This document shows positions 1-6,391 of a DNA stretch of 7,952 nt, one piece after another. Source of the stretch: JALYUA01 sp040004225. GTDB taxonomy: Bacteria; Acidobacteriota; Thermoanaerobaculia; UBA5066; Gp7-AA6. Under the pieces are notes generated by a model, which ran no database searches, was not told where the DNA came from, and saw only the letters and a program-made list of their open reading frames with translations. The DNA lies in NCBI GenBank assembly GCA_040004225.1, contig JBDUBI010000164.1:1-7952 (forward strand). Reading direction: 5' to 3'. Both the position numbers and the translations under genes were made by a program. Numbering within the stretch: position 1 is the stretch's first letter; every line of letters begins with the position of its first letter.

Positions 1-147
1 CTGACCGAAGGGAAGGAGGAGCCTCCCGATGCGGGAGCCGCAGCGAACGGAGGGAGCAGGTGAACGGTCGAGCCGACAGGCGAGCCGCTCGCCGGTGCCT
101 TCGCCGCGCACGGCGAAGGCAGCTCCCGAAGTGAACGAAGGCGACGG
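1..147 (+). repeat. Dispersed hairpin-string repeat, copy 1 (5' end cut by window edge)
   Basis: This non-coding block recurs in reverse orientation at 7432-7578. By eye the two copies differ at about 12 of 147 positions and have no gaps. It holds four stem-loops in series: 23-28/32-37 with loop ATG, 67-70/74-77, 79-84/88-93 with loop CCG, and a 10-bp stem 97-106/111-120 with a 4-nt loop. Copies 2 and 3 share about 21 more bases on the side missing here, so this copy is truncated only by the window start. It ends 11 bp past the stop codon of the EnvC-like gene, so on that strand it would be transcribed as the gene's 3' flank. The family is not one I can name; a REP/MITE-like element or a structured RNA are both possible. 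Confidence 0.85.
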
Positions 148-158
148 ATGGCGACGGA

Positions 159-1277
159 TTACCTCAACCACGCCACCGGATCGCTGGCTCTCTGGCGATC
201 TCGGATCTCGAAGTAGACGCCGGACTCGCTCCGGCCGGGGCCGCTCCCGGAGCTTCCCAGAGTGGCTCGGGCCGGCACGACCGAGCCGGCCGAGACCACG
301 ATGCTCTGCAGCCACGCGTAGAGGGTGAAAATCCCGTCTCCGTGGTCGAGGATGACCAGGTTTCCGTACTCCGCGAGCCACTGAGCGTAGACCGCTTTTC
401 CGGCGTACACCGCGCGCACGGGCGTGCCCACGGGCGCAGCCACCGCGATGCCGTTCGAGTTGGTCCAGGCGTCGAATCTGGGATGGCGGTGCCGGCCGAA
501 GGTCTCGATAACGGCGCCCTTCGCCGGCCAGTCGAGGACTCCCTTCCACGGACGGATGCCCGAGGAGGCATCGGCGGTCTCGCCGCTCGACTGACGCGCG
601 AGCGTGGTCAGGAGGCGCTCGAGGCGATCGGCCTTGTCGGAGAGAGCGTGGACTTCTTCCTTTCCGATGACGGCGACCTGCCGCTCGCGCGAAAGCAGCG
701 CCTCGCGGGACGAGCGCAGATGCGACATCGCGAAAAGCTCTCTCCGGCTCCTGGCCCAGTTCTGATCGAGATCGGCCTTCAGAGCTTCCTCGCGCGCGAT
801 GTCCTGCTCGAGCTGCTGTTGCGCGCCCCTGTGAGCGGTCAGCAGCCGTCCGTCGCGCCGGGCAAGGCCATCCAGCCGCTCGAGCCCGCGCAGAAATCCT
901 CGCGCGTCACCCGCCTCGAGCAGCACGCGCAGGTAGCCGTAACGCCCGAAACGGTGCAGCACGCGGGCCCGGGAGAGAAGGGCGCGCGCGGAATGCAGAG
1001 AAGCGGCGTTGGCGGAGACGCGCTGCCCGCGCGTCGCGGCGAGCGCACGGGTCAACCCCTCCCGTTGCGCGGCGAGAAGGCGCGTCTCCTGCTGCCCGAT
1101 CTCGAGCCTCCAGCCGAGGCGCCTGATTTCCTCGGACAGCGTCGCGACGGCCTTTTCGCTCGCGGAGAGCCTGTCTTTCAGACCCGCGATCCGGGCCCGG
1201 ATGCGCGCGAGATCCGTCTCCCCCTGGGTCTCCGGAGCGCTCGCCTGCGCAAGAAGCGCCGTGGCAACAAGCAGCAC
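159..1277 (-). CDS. EnvC-like murein hydrolase activator (degenerate LytM/M23 domain, coiled coil)
   Basis: The predicted product is an exported protein of about 372 residues. It has a hydrophobic signal segment ending ALLAQASA, heptad-like charged helices at about 22-80 and 150-232, and a LytM/peptidase M23 fold at about 247-372 that ends in the usual DPVAWL motif. The order matches EnvC, which switches on periplasmic N-acetylmuramoyl-L-alanine amidases during septum splitting. All five metal and catalytic positions of active LytM enzymes appear replaced: S274 and A278 for the first His and Asp, W322 for the YAHL His, and G353 and Y355 for the HLH pair. It is therefore probably an activator, not a hydrolase. 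It lies 41 bp after the phosphodiesterase-like gene and is probably co-transcribed with it. The start is uncertain: GTG at 1277 is the only ordinary start codon in the right area, but it would remove the basic n-region (EKRER) of the signal peptide. A near-cognate CTG at 1325-1323 would keep it. The stop is TAA at 161-159. Confidence 0.85.
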   Translation of the reverse strand: MLLVATALLAQASAPETQGETDLARIRARIAGLKDRLSASEKAVATLSEEIRRLGWRLEIGQQETRLLAAQREGLTRALAATRGQRVSANAASLHSARALLSRARVLHRFGRYGYLRVLLEAGDARGFLRGLERLDGLARRDGRLLTAHRGAQQQLEQDIAREEALKADLDQNWARSRRELFAMSHLRSSREALLSRERQVAVIGKEEVHALSDKADRLERLLTTLARQSSGETADASSGIRPWKGVLDWPAKGAVIETFGRHRHPRFDAWTNSNGIAVAAPVGTPVRAVYAGKAVYAQWLAEYGNLVILDHGDGIFTLYAWLQSIVVSAGSVVPARATLGSSGSGPGRSESGVYFEIRDRQRASDPVAWLR

Positions 1278-1318
1278 GACCCCGACCGCGAAGCCGGCGC
1301 GTTCCCTTTTCTCCCCTG

Positions 1319-3430
1319 TTACCAGAGGGAAGTCCCCGCGGCCTCCGCCGGAGCGGGGCTGCCCAGAAGAGAACGAATCGAAGCAGTCACATCGGCGATC
1401 CCGGGGATTGGCGCGGTCTTGAAACGGCGGGAGGCGAAGAGGATCCCGCGAACGAGGTCGGGATCGACGGAACAATGGTCGCCGCTCCAGACGTCGCGGT
1501 TGTCCTCGAACACCTCCGCGGTCGGAACTCCGAGCGAGGCCTGCCACGAGACGCGATACCCCCGGGTGTTCGCGACGATCAAATCCGGAATGACGCGGGG
1601 ATCGAAGCGCCGGTAGATGTCTTCGCGCCTGAAAACCCGCGAAACGGCACGTTCGCCGTTCTTCGGGTCGGTCAGCGCCCTCAGCCTCGAGATCAGCTCC
1701 GAGCGCAACGCCTCGTACTCGGCACCGGGCTCCACGATCCCGCCCTTTTCGCGCCCCTTCAGGTTCACGTACACGTCTCCGAGCCCCATCGCATATGCCC
1801 GCGAGCGGCTCCAGTCAACGGCCTCCCAGAACTGGCCTCGGGAAAAGAGCGCCTCGAGGCTCTTCCGGTGGGCGCCTCCGGTCAGCACGAGATACCCCGC
1901 CTCGACGAGCCACGAGTTGTAGTTGACAGAGCGCCGCCACGTCGCGAATCCATGGTCGGAGAGCACGATCAGCACGTCCGTGGGCCGGAGGGTCTTCGCG
2001 GCGTCGCCGACGATCGCGTCCACGATCTCGTAAGATTTCTCCACGGCGTCCCCGTATTTCTGAGCGAGCGCGGCGTCATAGGCAGGATGCTGCGGGTCGC
2101 GAAATCTCCAGAAGACGTGGGCGACGCGGTCGGTGAATTCGAAGTAGTGAACCAGAACCCGCTCCTTGCCGGCGAGCAGAGAGTCGAGGATCCGACGGTC
2201 CGAGGCCACGGTGGCCGCGACATCCTCCAGAAAGGCATCTTCGGGCAGTGTGCCGGATTGGATCGACCACGTGTCGATCGCCCAGCCCATCGTCTTGAAC
2301 CGCCCGAAATCGCGGACGAAGTCGCTCGCGAGCCGGCGGGGGGACGAGATCGCGAAGCCGGGTGGCAGCCGCTGCGGGTCAAACTGCACCGGCGAGAGAT
2401 AAAGGCCGATTTCGGGGTCGAGCTTTTCCAGGCGAAAGCGGCCGTAGCCGTGAACGGTCACGAGCGGATTCACCCGGAACGGGAGCGAAACCCATGCGCT
2501 CCATTCGCCCGGCTTCAAAATCACGCGCTCTCCCGCGACCGCGATCTCGAGGCGGTCTCTCGCGGCAGCGACCGTCAGAGTGAGAGGCAGCTCGATGGAG
2601 CCTTCCCGGCCAAACGGCTTCCCGGGGGGCCCCCCGATACGGACCGTCTGGCTGCCCCGGTTGGATTCGAGCTTCAAAATGTCGATCGAGAAATCGTTCC
2701 CTTCTCGCGGCGCGAAGAACGGGTCGGAGGTGAAATAGAACGGCTTCCCGATCCGGCCCGACAGGTCCGGAACCCCGAGGCCGGAGAGCTGCCGGCCGCC
2801 CGCAAACTCCTCCGGAGGGAAGGTCACCGGGATCCGAATCACCGTCGCCGGCCGCGCGGCACGCTCGGACCAGAAGGTGATTCCTTTTCGGTTGTTCCGG
2901 ACGGAGGGCCGTTCGGGCGGGACCCAGGCGCGGACTGCGAGGAAGGCGGCAACACCCACGGCGAGCGCGATCACGTCCATCCCGATCAGGAGGACGAGGC
3001 GCCGTTTCCAGAAAAACAGTACGGCTCCGGCGACGAAGAACAGAGCCGCGGCAGCCGCGCCGATCACGACCGGGTTCGACCGGCCGAAGAGGAAAGGGAC
3101 GGAGATCTCGTCGGCGACCGCGAACGTCGGGATCCGATTTTCGGGGTTCCTCTTCAGGAAGTCGAAGATCTCGTGGCCGCCGGGGTCGAGGCCCGTCGAA
3201 AAGGTCGCCCACGACACGGGCGTTTGCGCTGGGACGGTCGGGGTCAAAGGGGAGTAGGCGCCGCGAGCTTTCAATGCGGCCAGATGAGGGAGGCGTCCGG
3301 CCGCCATCATCGTCTCGACGACACCGGCGTCCACGCCGTCGAATCCGAGGACGATCGTCCGCGGGGCGTCCTGCGCGCGCGCGGCTCGCGCCCCGATGGA
3401 GAGGAGGACCAGGATCAGGAAACGGCGCAT
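1319..3430 (-). CDS. Alkaline-phosphatase-superfamily protein, type I phosphodiesterase/nucleotide pyrophosphatase-like, membrane-anchored
   Basis: This 703-residue protein starts with a signal peptide (residues 1-20, site after ARA). The phosphatase core is recognisable: metal ligand D31 in GFDGVD, putative nucleophile T70 in QTPVSWATF, D434 and H438 in FTDRVAH, D492-H493 in LSDHGF, and H652 in SGDHCS. Family enzymes use two metal ions to hydrolyse phosphate mono- or diesters; the substrate here cannot be read from the sequence. Between the nucleophile and the second half of the core lies a long insert. It has two hydrophobic helices (about 119-141 and 145-168, separated by WKRR) followed by a strand-rich region (about 195-350) containing RIPVTFPPE and LSGLGVPDLSG, which I recall from this bacterial subfamily. 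The catalytic halves are probably periplasmic. ATG at 3430 lacks a Shine-Dalgarno sequence, but a promoter ends five bases before it. The EnvC-like gene follows at once, so the two probably form an operon. The specific enzymatic activity is inferred. Confidence 0.9.
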   Translation of the reverse strand: MRRFLILVLLSIGARAARAQDAPRTIVLGFDGVDAGVVETMMAAGRLPHLAALKARGAYSPLTPTVPAQTPVSWATFSTGLDPGGHEIFDFLKRNPENRIPTFAVADEISVPFLFGRSNPVVIGAAAAALFFVAGAVLFFWKRRLVLLIGMDVIALAVGVAAFLAVRAWVPPERPSVRNNRKGITFWSERAARPATVIRIPVTFPPEEFAGGRQLSGLGVPDLSGRIGKPFYFTSDPFFAPREGNDFSIDILKLESNRGSQTVRIGGPPGKPFGREGSIELPLTLTVAAARDRLEIAVAGERVILKPGEWSAWVSLPFRVNPLVTVHGYGRFRLEKLDPEIGLYLSPVQFDPQRLPPGFAISSPRRLASDFVRDFGRFKTMGWAIDTWSIQSGTLPEDAFLEDVAATVASDRRILDSLLAGKERVLVHYFEFTDRVAHVFWRFRDPQHPAYDAALAQKYGDAVEKSYEIVDAIVGDAAKTLRPTDVLIVLSDHGFATWRRSVNYNSWLVEAGYLVLTGGAHRKSLEALFSRGQFWEAVDWSRSRAYAMGLGDVYVNLKGREKGGIVEPGAEYEALRSELISRLRALTDPKNGERAVSRVFRREDIYRRFDPRVIPDLIVANTRGYRVSWQASLGVPTAEVFEDNRDVWSGDHCSVDPDLVRGILFASRRFKTAPIPGIADVTASIRSLLGSPAPAEAAGTSLW

Positions 3431-3434
3431 GCTG

Positions 3435-3470
3435 CGGGATGAGTGTAGCGGCGGAGGGTCGTATTGTCAG
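3435..3470 (-). promoter_or_regulatory. Sigma70-type promoter of the phosphodiesterase/EnvC-like unit, near-leaderless
   Basis: On the minus strand CTGACA (3470-3465, five of six to TTGACA) is followed by a 17-bp spacer and then TACACT (3447-3442, four of six to TATAAT). The expected transcription start is near 3435, only five bases before the ATG at 3430. The sequence before that ATG has no Shine-Dalgarno motif, which fits a near-leaderless transcript. This was found by reading; expression data would be needed to confirm it. Confidence 0.55.
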
Positions 3471-3534
3471 GCGTCAGTCGCCCCTTTCCATTTCTTTTTC
3501 CAGGAGCGGGCGGCGCCTTTCGATCGGAGACGCC

Positions 3535-4743
3535 ATGACGCCTTACAATCGCGCCATGTCGAGCCGGGCCGAGGATCTCCAGACTCTTCTGGCGCGAATT
3601 CCAGACCCGGAGATCCGGTCGCTCTTCTCGCCCGAGTTCATCCTGTGCTGCGAGCACTTCGACCGGTTCACGACCGACATGGTCCTGAAGCTGGTCCGGG
3701 ACCTCGAGTTCGAGACTTCGCTCGCCCGGGGGACCACGGTTTCTTCGCTCGTGGAAGAGAAGGGATTCGCGCCGCGCGCCCGGGTGCCGATCGGCTGGTT
3801 TCTGAGAAAGCTCGCCGCGGGCGGATATCTCGTTGCCACGAGCGGCGACCCCGAGGGGTCGTATCGGTCCCGCGGACCCCTTCCGGCGGGCGATCCCGAT
3901 AGAGCCGAAGCGCGGGCAAGAGCCATCGATCCGCGTTCCCTGCCGCCGTTTACCGTGGTGCGGGCGATGATCGAGCACGTGCCCGCCTTCCTGCGGGGAG
4001 AGAAGACCGGCGAGGAAATCCTGTTTTCGCCGGCGCGGCTTCCGCTCTGGTTCGAGTACTTCTCCAACGACAACCTCTTGTACGCCATCAACAACCGCCT
4101 CGGCGCGGAGGCCGTGCTGCGAGCGCTTCCCACCGGGCGTTCCGCCGTGCTGTTCGAGCTTGGCGGAGGATCCGGCTCGGCGGCGCTCGCGGTCGCCGAG
4201 CGACTCGCACGGGACGCGGCCCTCGGCAGAATCGAAAGGTACGTCTTTACCGAAGTCGTCCCCACGTTCCTGCGCCGGGCCGAACGGACGATTCGGGGCC
4301 GCTTCCCGGGGTTCCCCGCGGAGTTCCAGCGCATCGACATGGACCGCGACTTCGGGGAACAGGGGATCGAAAAAGGGTTCGCGGACGTCGTCTATGCCGT
4401 CAATACGGTCCACATCGCCCGGGACCTTGACGCGACGCTGCGCCGGATCCGCGAGAGCTTAAAGCCCGGCGGCACGGCGGTCTTTTCGGAATGCGTCCGT
4501 CCGTTCGACGGCCAGCCCATCTATGTCGAATTCGTCTTCAACTTTCTGGAAAATTTCACGGGGGTGGCGACCGACGCGGCCACCCGGCCGAATCACGGGT
4601 TCCTGACCCCCGAAAACTGGCGAAACGCGTTCCGGGCCGCCGGGTTCGAGCAGCCGAAGATCCTGCCGGATGTCGAGGAGCTCGCCCGCCATTACGACGC
4701 CTTTTTCGTGGCGGCCGTGTCGGCCCGGAGACCCCTCGAGTGA
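3535..4743 (+). CDS. Class I SAM-dependent methyltransferase with N-terminal winged-helix-like domain
   Basis: The product is 402 residues from ATG 3535, or 395 from ATG 3556. Numbering from 3556, the first 170 residues are helical and read like the dimerisation/winged-helix domain of small-molecule O-methyltransferases (VSSLVEEKGF, then IGWFLRKLAAGGYL). The Rossmann-fold SAM domain follows: motif I ELGGGSGS at 201-208, the acidic strand-2 end FTEV with E233, motif II FADVVYAVNTVH at 275-286, and LKPGGTAVFSE at 302-312. It would transfer a methyl group from SAM to an unidentified small molecule in the cytoplasm; no neighbour points to a substrate. The start is ambiguous. ATG 3535 has GGAGA at 3526-3530, whereas ATG 3556 has no Shine-Dalgarno sequence but sits exactly where a transcript from the TACAAT box at 3544-3549 would begin. 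It is divergent from the phosphodiesterase-like gene. I place it in the methyltransferase fold with high certainty, but the family and substrate are unknown. Confidence 0.88.
   Translation: MTPYNRAMSSRAEDLQTLLARIPDPEIRSLFSPEFILCCEHFDRFTTDMVLKLVRDLEFETSLARGTTVSSLVEEKGFAPRARVPIGWFLRKLAAGGYLVATSGDPEGSYRSRGPLPAGDPDRAEARARAIDPRSLPPFTVVRAMIEHVPAFLRGEKTGEEILFSPARLPLWFEYFSNDNLLYAINNRLGAEAVLRALPTGRSAVLFELGGGSGSAALAVAERLARDAALGRIERYVFTEVVPTFLRRAERTIRGRFPGFPAEFQRIDMDRDFGEQGIEKGFADVVYAVNTVHIARDLDATLRRIRESLKPGGTAVFSECVRPFDGQPIYVEFVFNFLENFTGVATDAATRPNHGFLTPENWRNAFRAAGFEQPKILPDVEELARHYDAFFVAAVSARRPLE
3544..3549 (+). promoter_or_regulatory. Candidate -10 box for a leaderless methyltransferase transcript
   Basis: TACAAT matches TATAAT at five of six positions, and six bases separate it from ATG 3556, so the predicted +1 is the A of that ATG. 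No convincing -35 hexamer lies 16-19 bp upstream. It competes with the model that uses ATG 3535, in which this box would lie inside the coding sequence. A possible alternative -10, TATTGT at 3462-3467, would give a leader of about 60 bases to ATG 3535. Confidence 0.35.
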
Positions 4744-4748
4744 GGGAT

Positions 4749-4778
4749 TTTCCAGCCGCGCCTCGATGTTGGTACCCT
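4749..4778 (+). promoter_or_regulatory. Candidate promoter of the small secreted protein
   Basis: TTTCCA (4749-4754, four of six to TTGACA), an 18-bp spacer and TACCCT (4773-4778, four of six to TATAAT) lie just after the methyltransferase stop. The expected start of transcription near 4785 would give a leader of about 20 bases that contains the ribosome binding site at 4794-4797. Both hexamers are imperfect, so read-through from the methyltransferase gene remains possible. Confidence 0.35.
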
Positions 4779-4793
4779 TAGTCCGCAGGAAGA

Positions 4794-4797
4794 GGAG
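4794..4797 (+). promoter_or_regulatory. Shine-Dalgarno GGAG of the secreted protein gene
   Basis: The purine run AGGAAGAGGAGAAA precedes ATG 4805, with GGAG seven bases before it. This is the clearest ribosome binding site in the window. It fixes the start and contrasts with the SD-less starts of several neighbours. Confidence 0.75.
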
Positions 4798-4804
4798 AAA
4801 GTCC

Positions 4805-5251
4805 ATGCCCGTCGCGAGCCGTCAGAAATTTTTCCCATTCGCGGCCGCTACTGCGCTCGCCGCGGGACTCCTGCTCGCGGCGCCTGCCAGCGCCCACGCC
4901 GCGGAGGCCGCCCCCTGCGTGCCGGACGCCACGACCCTCTGCTTGAACGCCAGCCGCTTCAAGGTCCAGGTCGCCTGGAGTGTCCCCTCGCAGGGCACGA
5001 GCGGCGCCGGGAACGGCGTCGCTCTGACCGGCGACACCGGAGAATTCTGGTTCTTCTCCGCTAACAACATCGAGCTCGTCGTCAAGGTCGTCGATGGCCG
5101 CGCCTTCAACAACAAGTTCTGGGTGTTCTACGGCGCCCTTTCGAACGTTCAGTACACGATCACGGTAACGGACACGACGACGAACGCCGTGAAGACGTAT
5201 GTGAATCCCAACGGAAACCTCGCCAGCGTCGCGGACGTGACCGCCTTCTAG
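4805..5251 (+). CDS. Small secreted protein of an uncharacterised Acidobacteriota-type family
   Basis: The product is 148 residues with a clear signal peptide: basic start MPVASRQK, hydrophobic stretch about 9-27, and an AxA-type site near residue 30-33. The mature part of about 115 residues has two cysteines, C38 and C46, spaced to allow a disulfide. It then runs as alternating strands: FKVQVAWSV, DTGEFWFFSANNIELVVKVVDG, KFWVFYGALSN, VQYTITVTDTTT and the end VADVTAF. From memory, near-identical motifs (CLN..RF.V.V.W, GEFWFF...N.E.V.KV.DG, FWVF.G.L) recur as single proteins or as modules of large exported proteins in Acidobacteriota, without an assigned function. The fold looks like a compact beta-sandwich; no catalytic motif is visible. 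It is likely periplasmic or extracellular. It follows the methyltransferase by 61 bp but has its own ribosome binding site and possibly its own promoter, so a functional link is unproven. Confidence 0.88.
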   Translation: MPVASRQKFFPFAAATALAAGLLLAAPASAHAAEAAPCVPDATTLCLNASRFKVQVAWSVPSQGTSGAGNGVALTGDTGEFWFFSANNIELVVKVVDGRAFNNKFWVFYGALSNVQYTITVTDTTTNAVKTYVNPNGNLASVADVTAF

Positions 5252-5315
5252 TTCATCCCCCTCGGTCCGCGATTTCCCCCTCCTCAGCCGGGAGAGCGGC
5301 ACGGGACCCGGACCG

Positions 5316-6251
5316 CTATTTCCGGCTCGGATCGTCCCAGAACGGATAGAAGCAGTACCACTGCTCCGGGTTCGCCCGGATGTATCTCTCGAGGATGGCG
5401 ACGTAGCGCGCCAGGTTCTCCCGGAGCGAGGCGTCCCGGTCGGGGCCGCGCACGATCGAGAGCGGCTCCTCGATGATGGCCCGGTAGCGGCCGTCCTCCG
5501 TGCGGAGGATGAAGGCCGGGAGGACGGTGGCTCCCGTCGCCATCGCGACCCGAAAGGGTCCCCTTGGGAAAAAGGCGTCCCGTCCGAAGAAGGGTACGGC
5601 AATGCCCGTGTTGTTGAAGTCTCTGTCCCCCTGCATCGCCACGATCGCGTTCTGCTCGAGCGCCCTCAGCACCGCGAGCGTCGGACCGAAGCTATTGTCG
5701 ATCGGGATTTCCGTCACGCCCGCGCGGCTGTGGAGGCGGCGGCGGGCCTTCTCGACGCCGGGGAAAATATCGGGCACCAGGACGACATGAATCGGCTGAC
5801 GCACCTCCGCCAGCATCAGGCCGCCGACCTCCCAGTTGCCGAGGTGCGCAGTCAGAAGCAGCACACCCTTGCCCGCCGCTCGCCCCGCCACCAGGTGGGA
5901 AAACCCTTCGACGCTTTCGACGAGCCGCGCGGACTCGGCCGGCGGGCGGCTGGCGAAATGAAGGAAGTCGAGCCAGGCGGAGGAGTGGCCCCGCACCATC
6001 TCGTCGGCGAGCCGCGCCACCCTCTCCGAGGCGGCGTCCTCGCCGAGGATGATGGAAAGGTTCGACCGGATGGCAGCGAGGTACTTCGGCCTCAGGCGAA
6101 AGTACCTTCCTCCAAATGCGCGCGCCATGGGGTACGCGATGCGCCTCGAGACGTGGCTCGCGAAAAACAGGGTGCCGGGGAACCAGAGGTGGGACGTCGC
6201 GGACGCGACCGCCCGCACGAACCGGTTCCGGCTGGACATCTTCTCCTGCAC
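5316..6251 (-). CDS. LpxL/HtrB-family lysophospholipid/lipid A acyltransferase
   Basis: Read from GTG 6251 the product has 311 residues, close to the family's usual 300-310. The catalytic HX4E motif is intact as HLGNWE (H136, E141). The other family blocks are present in order: MQGDRDFNNTG (206-216), VPFFGRDAFFPRGP (219-232), a hydrophobic ATVLPAFI, and the C-terminal QWYCFYPFWDD. An N-terminal hydrophobic stretch (about 20-32) and basic residues fit inner-membrane association. Family members transfer acyl chains from acyl-ACP onto lipid A precursors; some relatives acylate other lipids, so the acceptor here is inferred. The start could instead be ATG 6239: AGGAG lies three bases before it, unusually close. 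GTG 6251 has a -10-like TAGACT at leaderless distance. It lies 140 bp after the topoisomerase gene and converges on the secreted protein gene. Nothing is broken or missing. Confidence 0.9.
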   Translation of the reverse strand: MQEKMSSRNRFVRAVASATSHLWFPGTLFFASHVSRRIAYPMARAFGGRYFRLRPKYLAAIRSNLSIILGEDAASERVARLADEMVRGHSSAWLDFLHFASRPPAESARLVESVEGFSHLVAGRAAGKGVLLLTAHLGNWEVGGLMLAEVRQPIHVVLVPDIFPGVEKARRRLHSRAGVTEIPIDNSFGPTLAVLRALEQNAIVAMQGDRDFNNTGIAVPFFGRDAFFPRGPFRVAMATGATVLPAFILRTEDGRYRAIIEEPLSIVRGPDRDASLRENLARYVAILERYIRANPEQWYCFYPFWDDPSRK

Positions 6252-6258
6252 GAGGCGA

Positions 6259-6264
6259 AGTCTA
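6259..6264 (-). promoter_or_regulatory. Candidate -10 box before the acyltransferase gene
   Basis: On the minus strand TAGACT (6264-6259) ends seven bases before GTG 6251, so transcription would start at 6252 or 6251, at or next to the start codon. There is no Shine-Dalgarno sequence before GTG 6251 and no recognisable -35 hexamer. The alternative start, ATG 6239, would have a leader of about 12 bases containing AGGAG. Confidence 0.3.
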
Positions 6265-6391
6265 GGTCAGTCTCCATCCCGATCGGATGAGCGCGCGATT
6301 GAGGCGAGAGGGAGCGGGGACTTCACCCGTTCCACGAAGCCGGCGGGCAACAACCCCGAACCGAACCCAACCGGACCTGGAAGTGAGAACT

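Noticed and set aside
29..328. A 99-codon plus-strand frame starting in repeat copy 1
   Set aside because: It translates the hairpin repeat into an R/S/P-rich string and runs into the antisense of the EnvC-like gene; similar spurious frames arise from copy 2.
1311..1330. Programmed -1 frameshift joining the phosphodiesterase-like and EnvC-like genes
   Set aside because: The EnvC-like frame is -1 relative to the upstream gene, but no slippery heptamer or downstream structure is visible at the junction, and a fusion would bury the second signal peptide.
342..1616. A 424-codon plus-strand frame opposite the EnvC-like gene
   Set aside because: Composition is shadow-like and no family motif is visible; the minus-strand frame has a clear LytM domain and coiled coil.
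1475..3442. A 655-codon open frame on the plus strand opposite the phosphodiesterase-like gene
   Set aside because: Its product is rich in R, E, G and D with no domain motif or signal, and it is the antisense shadow expected in G+C-rich DNA opposite a gene with a complete catalytic set.
5252..5315. Bidirectional terminator between the convergent secreted-protein and acyltransferase genes
   Set aside because: The gap is C-rich but I find no stable stem followed by a T-run on either strand.
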